From positions 1-9,427 of the forward strand of contig JACPTT010000100.1 in NCBI GenBank assembly GCA_016192645.1: a stretch of 9,427 nt of DNA, read 5' to 3'. Both the position numbers and the translations under genes were made by a program. Positions 5,824-9,427 of the stretch are shown one piece after another. The DNA comes from Candidatus Levyibacteriota bacterium (GTDB taxonomy: Bacteria; Patescibacteriota; Microgenomatia; Levybacterales; UBA12049). The first letter of the stretch is position 1. The number at the start of each line of letters is the position of its first letter. The notes under the pieces were generated by a model. That model was given only the letters and a program-made list of their open reading frames with translations. It was not told where the DNA came from and made no database searches.

Positions 5824-6582
5824 ATGGCAAAAGATAGATTTCATTTACCTACCTTTTCACCCAAAATGGTAGGACTTCTTGCCGATGAGGTGGCAAAAAC
5901 AGTTGTTAAACGGCTGCCGACCATTTTGCCTCGCTCCAAAAAAACAAAAAGCGCAAGTAAAGGAAAAAAGATAGAAAAAGCATTGTTTTTAGACACCTCG
6001 GCAATAATTGATGGTCGAATTTTTGATCTTGTGAACCTTGGTCTTTTAATCGGCGATATTGTTGTTTTGGAAAGTATTCTTCTGGAGCTTAAACATATTG
6101 CCGATTCGCAGGATACGGTTAAGCGAGAAAGAGGAAGAAACGGGCTGGAGTTTTTGGAAAAGCTTAAAAAGGCAAAAGGAGCGAAGCTAAAAATTTTATC
6201 AGAGAATGAATATAAAAATTATTCAAAAGATGAGATAAAAGAAGTCGATGAAAAGCTAATTAAAGTTACAAAGATGAATAAAGGTCGGATAATAACCTGC
6301 GATTATAATTTGGAGAAAAAAGCAATCATCCAAGGAGTTGTGGCAATCAACGTCAACGCCTTGGCAAATGCCCTCAAAATTCGAGCTGTGCCGGGCGAAG
6401 CGCTGCATGTTAAGGTTTTGCATAAAGGAAAGGATATAACCCAAGGAGTTGGCTACTTGGATGACGGGACGATGATTGTAATTGAGCAGGCAAGTGCGGA
6501 AATTGGAAAAATGGTTGATGTTGTGGTTTCCCGGGTTATTCAAACAACAGCGGGCAGAATTTTATTTGCCAAGAAGATCTGA
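5824..6582 (+). CDS. PIN-TRAM domain protein (YacL-like, soluble form)
   Basis: The 252-residue product has a basic N-terminal region (1-50), a PIN domain (about 52-180) and a TRAM domain (about 188-249). The PIN domain starts ALFLDTSAIIDGRI and shows the acidic residues expected to hold the metal: D57, E88 (in LLELKHIAD), D142 and D160 (ITCDYNLEKKA). PIN domains are usually Mg/Mn-dependent ribonucleases and TRAM is an RNA-binding beta barrel, so an RNA nuclease is likely; the target is unknown. Bacillus YacL has four N-terminal membrane helices and about 360 residues. These are missing here and replaced by a lysine-rich tail, so the protein should be cytoplasmic. The ATG at 5824 has no Shine-Dalgarno sequence and an AT-only context. 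It follows radA by 155 bases and ends on TGA. Confidence 0.88.
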   Translation: MAKDRFHLPTFSPKMVGLLADEVAKTVVKRLPTILPRSKKTKSASKGKKIEKALFLDTSAIIDGRIFDLVNLGLLIGDIVVLESILLELKHIADSQDTVKRERGRNGLEFLEKLKKAKGAKLKILSENEYKNYSKDEIKEVDEKLIKVTKMNKGRIITCDYNLEKKAIIQGVVAINVNALANALKIRAVPGEALHVKVLHKGKDITQGVGYLDDGTMIVIEQASAEIGKMVDVVVSRVIQTTAGRILFAKKI

Positions 6583-6734
6583 TTTGTCTTCTCACGTTCT
6601 GTTCCTAGAATTAGAAGAGGTAAGAGTACCTGCCCAATACTCCTACCTCATCTGATAATACGAGCAGAAAATCTTCATTAAAAATGTTAAGTTATAACAG
6701 GATAAACTTTAATCTTTAGCTTCCTTCATTTTTC

Positions 6735-6763
6735 TTGACAAACAAGAAAAATTCTGGTACTAA
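6735..6763 (+). promoter_or_regulatory. possible promoter ahead of the two-hairpin region
   Basis: A perfect TTGACA (6735-6740), a 17-base spacer and TACTAA (6758-6763) preceded by TGG. The -10 box matches consensus at only three of six positions, but the -35, spacing and TG are good. Transcription would start near 6770, immediately before the hairpin at 6772, with no coding frame behind it. Confidence 0.42.
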
Positions 6764-6771
6764 TCTTATTT

Positions 6772-6817
6772 ATGCATTTAGTTTTATTTCCTGCCTAAGG
6801 GACTAAATGCATTTTTT
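6772..6817 (+). terminator. intrinsic terminator 1
   Basis: ATGCATTTAGT (6772-6782) pairs perfectly with ACTAAATGCAT (6802-6812) around a 19-base loop and runs into six T (6812-6817). It lies 190 bases after the PIN-TRAM stop. The stem is AT-rich, so it is moderate in strength. Confidence 0.6.
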
Positions 6818-6818
6818 C

Positions 6819-6880
6819 AAGAGCATTGCTTATCGTACCGATCTTATCATCTTGAGTAACGAAAGCGATGCTCTTTTTTT
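6819..6880 (+). terminator. strong intrinsic terminator 2
   Basis: AAGAGCATTGCTT (6819-6831) pairs with AAGCGATGCTCTT (6863-6875) with a single G-U wobble. After one bulged A the stem extends by TCGT/ACGA (6833-6836 with 6859-6862). Seven T follow (6874-6880). It reads only on the plus strand, because the minus-strand side is followed by A-runs. It separates the plus-strand radA/PIN-TRAM unit from the convergent 51-residue gene. Confidence 0.75.
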
Positions 6881-6894
6881 CAGCCAAAGGCCGA

Positions 6895-7050
6895 CTACAA
6901 AAAAACTACCGGTACTGCCAAACCCTTTTTTACCAAAGTCCGAAATTGCTCCCGTCCATATTTGCGCAAAGCATCCTGCTTGGAGTCGGAAGGGACTCGC
7001 TTATCTGTTCTCCTAAAGAATGATTTAAGAAAAGAAGCCCAAAATTTCAT
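6895..7050 (-). CDS. small basic hypothetical protein, 51 residues
   Basis: The ATG at 7048-7050 gives 51 residues, beginning MKFWASFLKSFFRR and ending LVKKGLAVPVVFL. The N-terminus is an amphipathic aromatic and basic helix, the middle is hydrophilic (TDKRVPSDSKQDALRKYGRE), and the end is hydrophobic. I do not recognise a family. The gene is credible because a consensus promoter (7061-7089) lies directly in front of it. That promoter also fixes the start: a longer frame from 7089 would begin inside the -35 box. The -10 box is ten bases from the ATG, so the leader would be about four bases with no Shine-Dalgarno sequence. The small size and terminal hydrophobic patch could fit a membrane-associated peptide, but that is a guess. 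Confidence 0.6.
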   Translation of the reverse strand: MKFWASFLKSFFRRTDKRVPSDSKQDALRKYGREQFRTLVKKGLAVPVVFL

Positions 7051-7060
7051 ACCTGAAAAG

Positions 7061-7089
7061 ATTATATCACCCCTTGTCAAGTGTGTCAA
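7061..7089 (-). promoter_or_regulatory. consensus promoter of the 51-residue gene
   Basis: On the minus strand TTGACA (7084-7089), a 17-base spacer and TATAAT (7061-7066) preceded by TGA: both hexamers are perfect and the -10 is extended. A second TTGACA (7075-7080) lies in the spacer, so CTTGACA-type sequence is repeated with a 9-base period, which could be an operator. This is the best promoter in the window. Confidence 0.85.
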
Positions 7090-7169
7090 CCTATAGCAAA
7101 ATACCCCTCAAAATTGTGTAGTCCTAGAGTAAATTATATTTTGCTTAGGTTGCTAATTCAATCTGATTT

Positions 7170-7179
7170 GCCAGCTGGC
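7170..7179. repeat. short GCCAGCTGGC palindrome
   Basis: A perfect ten-base palindrome flanked by GGAC, in an AT-rich gap. It shares its GCCAGC/GGCGG core with 488-507 and with the radA insert. The rest of 7090-7231 shows an imperfect pair (TAGCAAAATA near 7093 with TATTTTGCT near 7137) and nothing else I can name. Confidence 0.4.
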
Positions 7180-7231
7180 GGACAGTTTGCGAAAAATGTG
7201 GATAAGTTGAGGATACAAAAAATCAATTAGG

Positions 7232-7366
7232 TAAATTCTAAATCCTAATACCTAAACTCTAAATAATCTCAAAATTCAAAAGTTCTAAATTACAAACAAG
7301 TTTTAATATTTTTGTATTTTGGTTATTTGAATTTTTTTAGGATTTAGTGCTTAGGACTTAGGATTT
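7232..7366. repeat. AT-rich imperfect inverted-repeat element, about 135 bases
   Basis: The left half is built of AAATTCTAAATCCTAA-type words and the right half of TTAGGATTTAGTGCTTAGG, so the two ends are imperfect reverse complements of each other. CCTAA and its complement TTAGG recur several times. This looks like the non-coding miniature repeats common in metagenome-derived bacterial genomes. Its right end overlaps the last three codons (including the stop) of the exported-protein gene, so the repeat supplies that C-terminus. No transposase is present. Confidence 0.6.
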
Positions 7367-7654
7367 TGAGGATTTCCTCCGTAAGATCCACCCAACCACT
7401 CCCGAAGAAATAATACCAATAAGGGGGAGAATCTCTGGTCCGGTTGCCGGAGTTTTCGTAACTAGGGGCGCTGGAAATACCGGAAATCCCGAAGGCGCAG
7501 GCGTTGGCCCCGATTGAATCGGGGTTTGGGTTTGGACGCAAAACTCTGTTAATCCGCCTCCGTATACGGGTTCGCATCGAACAGCCGCCGCTGCGGGAAT
7601 AATGAAGAATGAATAATGAAGAATGAAGAATAAGACTGCCAAGAAAATTTTCAT
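7358..7654 (-). CDS. small exported protein with TGP-type sorting-like tail
   Basis: The ATG at 7652-7654 gives 98 residues. Residues 1-24 form a signal peptide (MKIFLAVLFF..., ending PAAAAV). The mature part carries two cysteines (C27, C39) around a YGGG motif, then a proline- and threonine-rich stalk. Residues 68-74 read TPATGPE, followed by a hydrophobic segment (75-91) and a basic end RRKSSKS. The plan of short motif, membrane helix and positive tail is that of a Gram-positive cell-wall sorting signal, though the motif is ATGPE rather than LPXTG, so the tail may just be a membrane anchor. A start 32 codons upstream is possible but would bury the signal peptide; the promoter at 7663-7691 supports the inner ATG. 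There is no Shine-Dalgarno sequence. The coded signal-peptide core is a TTC/ATT simple repeat. It is divergent from rho. Confidence 0.72.
   Translation of the reverse strand: MKIFLAVLFFILHYSFFIIPAAAAVRCEPVYGGGLTEFCVQTQTPIQSGPTPAPSGFPVFPAPLVTKTPATGPEILPLIGIISSGVVGWILRRKSSKS
7508..7524. repeat. perfect palindrome inside the exported-protein gene
   Basis: CCCCGATT (7508-7515), one base, AATCGGGG (7517-7524). It is read in frame and codes part of the stalk (around TPIQSG). It is the same type as 2990-3008 and 3057-3075. Confidence 0.7.
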
Positions 7655-7662
7655 TGGTGGGA

Positions 7663-7691
7663 AGTGTAGCATAGAATTTGCTTCTTGACAA
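7663..7691 (-). promoter_or_regulatory. promoter of the exported-protein gene
   Basis: On the minus strand TTGTCA (7686-7691), a 17-base spacer and TACACT (7663-7668) preceded by TGC. Eight bases separate the -10 box from the ATG, so the mRNA would be nearly leaderless. Its -35 box overlaps the rho -35 box on the other strand. Confidence 0.62.
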
Positions 7692-7713
7692 CATATGATG
7701 GATATGATGTAAT
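7685..7713 (+). promoter_or_regulatory. promoter of rho
   Basis: TTGACA (7685-7690), a 17-base spacer and TGTAAT (7708-7713) preceded by TGA. Transcription would start near 7720, leaving a leader of about 54 bases that is rich in T and C and has no Shine-Dalgarno sequence. Such an unstructured pyrimidine-rich leader could serve Rho autoregulation, as known in E. coli; this is inference. Confidence 0.7.
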
Positions 7714-7773
7714 ATGAGAGTCTCCAGCGCTTAAATTTTTCATTTTTCATCTTTAACCTTTAATTTTATTTCA

Positions 7774-9048
7774 ATGCCTACTAAAAAAATTCAACCGATT
7801 GATGAGATTATTGGCTCGCCTCGCGCCAGCGGCGACGCAAGGCACAGTGAAGCGGGCTCGCCGGAAGCGGTAGTAGAGCCTCAAGTGTTTCAGGCACCTT
7901 TGGTTCCAACCGCGCTCAGCGCGGTTCCCGCGTCAAACGCGGTTCCAACCGAGGAGGTTGCCGGTATTTTAGATATTCAGCCGGAAGGCCATGGCTTTTT
8001 GCGGCCTAAATTTCTTCCATCTTCGCGGGATATCTATATTTCTCAGTCTCAGATCAGGCGCTTCCTTCTTCGTCCGGGCGATTCAGTTGCGGGAGTGGCG
8101 CGGCCTCCCAAAGATACCGAGCGCTATTTTGGCTTATTAAAAGTGGAGAAAGTTAATGGAGTTTTGGCCGATGACTCCTTAAAACGTCCTTATTTTGACG
8201 ATCTAACTCCCATTTATCCCAAAAAACAGGTTGTGCTTGCAACCGGCAAACTGCCTCTTTCAACCCGCATCATGGATTTGATTTCTCCCATTGGTTTTGG
8301 CCAGCGGGGGATGATTGTGTCGCCTCCTAAAGCCGGTAAAACAACAATCTTAAAAGAAATAGCTGCCGGTATTTCGCAAAACTTTCCCAAAGCTCATCTT
8401 ATGGCAGCTTTAATTGGAGAGCGGCCGGAAGAGGTGACAGATATTACTCAATCGGTGAAGGGAGATGTTGTTGCCTCAAATTTTGACGAACCTCCCGACC
8501 ATCAAACAAGGGTCGCCGAAATAGTTTTAGACAGAGCAAAAAGACTGGTTGAGAGAGGAGTGGATGTTATTATTCTTCTTGATTCAATCACCCGTCTTGC
8601 CCGTGCCTACAACCTTTCGGTTGAGCCATCGGGCAGAACTTTAACCGGCGGTTTTGATCCGGCGGCTCTTTGGCCGGCAAAAAGATTCTTTGGAGCGGCC
8701 AGAAACTGCCAAGAAGGAGGCTCTTTAACTATTATTGGAACTGCTTTGGTTGAGACAGGCTCGAGAATGGATGATCTGATTTATGAGGAATTTAAGGGAA
8801 CCGGCAACATGGAGCTCCATTTAGATCGAAGGCTTGGAGAGCGGCGCATATTTCCCGCCATTAATATTGAGCGCTCAGGCACTCGGCAAGAAGAGCTCAT
8901 TCTTTCGCCCGAGCTTCTCAAAAAGGCAGTCACGGTAAGGCGAATGGTTGATATGTTAAGCCCCGACGAGAGAACGGAGGTTCTTATTGAACGACTGTCA
9001 AAAACCGCCACAAACGAAGCATTCCTCGAGTCTTTAGGGAAAGGATAG
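7774..9048 (+). CDS. rho: transcription termination factor Rho
   Basis: The 424-residue product is the hexameric RNA-dependent ATPase that ends transcription. Residues about 63-128 are the cold-shock-type RNA-binding domain (GHGFLRP, DIYISQSQIRRF, RPPKDTERYFGLLKV). The ATPase core follows: Walker A PPKAGKTT at 184-191, catalytic glutamate in GERPEE at 216, Walker B VIILLDSITRLARAYN with D270, the Q-loop region LTGGFDPAALWPAKRFFGAARN, the R-loop GTGNMELHL at 342-350, and the arginine finger region ERSGTR at 366-371. The E. coli N-terminal helical domain is missing. Instead residues 1-62 are low-complexity (A, P, S, V and E), coded by GC-rich and palindromic DNA. The ATG at 7774 has no Shine-Dalgarno sequence; the promoter 54 bases upstream is good. 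The divergent gene is the small exported protein. Confidence 0.96.
   Translation: MPTKKIQPIDEIIGSPRASGDARHSEAGSPEAVVEPQVFQAPLVPTALSAVPASNAVPTEEVAGILDIQPEGHGFLRPKFLPSSRDIYISQSQIRRFLLRPGDSVAGVARPPKDTERYFGLLKVEKVNGVLADDSLKRPYFDDLTPIYPKKQVVLATGKLPLSTRIMDLISPIGFGQRGMIVSPPKAGKTTILKEIAAGISQNFPKAHLMAALIGERPEEVTDITQSVKGDVVASNFDEPPDHQTRVAEIVLDRAKRLVERGVDVIILLDSITRLARAYNLSVEPSGRTLTGGFDPAALWPAKRFFGAARNCQEGGSLTIIGTALVETGSRMDDLIYEEFKGTGNMELHLDRRLGERRIFPAINIERSGTRQEELILSPELLKKAVTVRRMVDMLSPDERTEVLIERLSKTATNEAFLESLGKG
7813..7950. repeat. GC-rich palindromic segment coding the Rho N-terminal tail
   Basis: AACCGCGCT (7908-7916), one base, AGCGCGGTT (7918-7926) is a perfect 19-base palindrome, and CCGCGT (7928-7933) pairs with ACGCGG (7937-7942) right behind it. 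The word GGTTCCAACC flanks the pair as a direct repeat (7902-7911, where the last base falls on the palindrome, and 7941-7950). A GC-rich patch with GGCTCGCC repeated (7813-7820, 7854-7861 region) precedes them. All lie in frame before the RNA-binding domain. Confidence 0.62.
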
Positions 9049-9053
9049 ATTTG

Positions 9054-9120
9054 GAATCTTTGAAGTGGGAAATGGGAAGTGGGATCTTGAATCTTTGACT
9101 TCTAGAAAATAAGACATTAA
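9054..9120. repeat. purine-rich repeat spacer after rho
   Basis: GAATCTTTGA occurs at 9054-9063 and 9089-9098, separated by three variants of GAAGTGGGA. The block resembles 5672-5741 behind radA. It fills the gap between the convergent rho and four-helix-bundle genes. No hairpin terminator is seen, so Rho-dependent termination may apply. Confidence 0.5.
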
Positions 9121-9122
9121 GA

Positions 9123-9427
9123 TTATTTGAAATTCTGCCAATTATTCTTTAAGTTGGTGAGCTTTTTGCCCAGTTTATTATAGCGCTCTATCAATTCATC
9201 AACATAACCAGGTTTCTTGATATAACCTTTATGCTTTGCAAGTAGAAGATGACTCATCATTTCATTTGCCTCACCAACACATTCGCGAAGATACTTTTGA
9301 AAATCTTTTAACGATTCACGCCTTGCATACCCTTCTGCAATCAGTGGCGGAATCGCACGTGCAGCCCGCCTTGTCTGATCCGTTAGAAGAAACTTTTCTG
9401 AGGCAGGATAATTCTTGAGGACTTCCT
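9123..9427 (-). CDS. four-helix-bundle protein, S23/23S rRNA-IVP family (5' partial)
   Basis: On the minus strand the frame is open from the right window edge to the TAA at 9123-9125, giving 100 residues of a C-terminus. The run QTRRAARAIPPLIAEGYARR, then FQKYLRECVGEANEMMSHLLLAKHKGYI, matches the family pattern 'Q-x-R-R-A-x-x-S-I-x-x-x-I-A-E-G' and 'L-x-x-A-x-G-S-x-x-E-x-x-x-x-L-x-x-A' of the small helical proteins first found inside 23S rRNA intervening sequences. Full members have about 115-125 residues, so only some 15-25 N-terminal residues are missing. Their function is unknown, and most, as here, are not within rRNA genes. Here the usual N in the PLNIAEG motif is replaced (PPLIAEG), a mild departure. 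It is convergent with rho, 74 bases apart. Confidence 0.85.
   Translation of the reverse strand, partial: EVLKNYPASEKFLLTDQTRRAARAIPPLIAEGYARRESLKDFQKYLRECVGEANEMMSHLLLAKHKGYIKKPGYVDELIERYNKLGKKLTNLKNNWQNFK

Larger units (their letters stand above)
6770..6880 (+). ncRNA. candidate two-hairpin small RNA
   Basis: From the possible start near 6770 to the U-run ending at 6880 the RNA would be about 110 bases, made of hairpin 1 (6772-6812), a U-run, and hairpin 2 (6819-6875) with a 22-base loop at 6837-6858, then seven U. I know no RNA family with this shape; it does not fit SRP RNA, tmRNA, 6S RNA or RNase P RNA. The alternative is that both hairpins are simply terminators of the radA/PIN-TRAM transcript. 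Confidence 0.3.

Noticed and set aside
6770..6880. Riboswitch or T-box leader
   Set aside because: No downstream plus-strand gene follows the terminators, and no T-box or known riboswitch motif was recognised.
6807..7016. Plus-strand frame through hairpin 2 and opposite the 51-residue gene
   Set aside because: It starts inside a terminator stem and runs through its U-run; the minus strand has the consensus promoter.
7344..7694. Second minus-strand frame of 116 codons overlapping the exported-protein gene
   Set aside because: Its translation is irregular (RTRIRRRINRVLRPNPNP) without a fold pattern, while the other frame shows a signal peptide, stalk, membrane segment and basic tail behind a good promoter.
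7655..7750. Upstream start of the exported protein 32 codons earlier
   Set aside because: It would place a charged segment before the signal peptide and would start before the promoter seen at 7663-7691.
9236..9418. Plus-strand frame at the right edge
   Set aside because: It is the shadow of the minus-strand four-helix-bundle gene, whose family motifs are clear.
9123..9427. 23S rRNA intervening sequence
   Set aside because: The S23-type protein suggests it by name, but no rRNA sequence flanks it; rho is the neighbour.

Overview
The window looks like a chromosomal segment of a small-genome bacterium of the Candidate Phyla Radiation (Patescibacteria), most likely the Microgenomates side. This is inference from gene content and style. 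The signs are an AT-leaning genome with stop codons read by the standard bacterial code (the PIN-TRAM gene ends on TGA at its expected length), short intergenic gaps, many dispersed palindromes, a tiny exported protein with a TGP-type sorting-like tail, and housekeeping genes carrying low-complexity, repeat-derived inserts. No phage, transposase, CRISPR, tRNA or rRNA gene was found.

Layout. Positions 2-268 hold the 3' end of a Fic-type gene. Positions 269-668 are a gene-poor stretch with a possible remnant coding frame and three consecutive hairpins. Positions 669-2848 hold four minus-strand genes: a Crp/Fnr-type regulator, an 87-residue orphan, a 48-residue AbrB-like DNA-binding protein with a TTG start and a near-perfect palindrome over its promoter, and a 241-residue helical orphan. 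Positions 2948-6582 hold the plus-strand core: an S1-domain RNA-binding protein, RadA 3 bases later, and a PIN-TRAM (YacL-like) protein. Positions 6583-7357 carry two strong hairpins with U-runs, a possible small RNA, a 51-residue gene on the minus strand behind a consensus promoter, and an AT-rich inverted-repeat element. Positions 7358-9048 hold a divergent pair, an exported sorting-signal protein (minus) and transcription terminator Rho (plus), whose -35 boxes overlap. The right edge is a four-helix-bundle (S23/IVP-type) gene cut by the window.

Functions. S1 (mRNA binding in translation), RadA (branch migration in recombination), PIN-TRAM (putative RNA nuclease) and Rho (termination) are core nucleic-acid machinery. 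The order radA then PIN-TRAM recalls the Firmicutes order radA-disA-yacL, but without disA.

Two themes deserve attention. First, short palindromes lie in frame inside coding sequences of S1, RadA, Rho and the exported protein, always in N-terminal tails, linkers or loops, like the palindromic elements known from Rickettsia. Second, several genes (the Crp-type regulator, the 51-residue gene, the exported protein) have an extended -10 box 6-10 bases from the start codon and no Shine-Dalgarno sequence, predicting leaderless or nearly leaderless mRNAs. Others (AbrB-like, the 87-residue gene, S1) have strong Shine-Dalgarno sequences.
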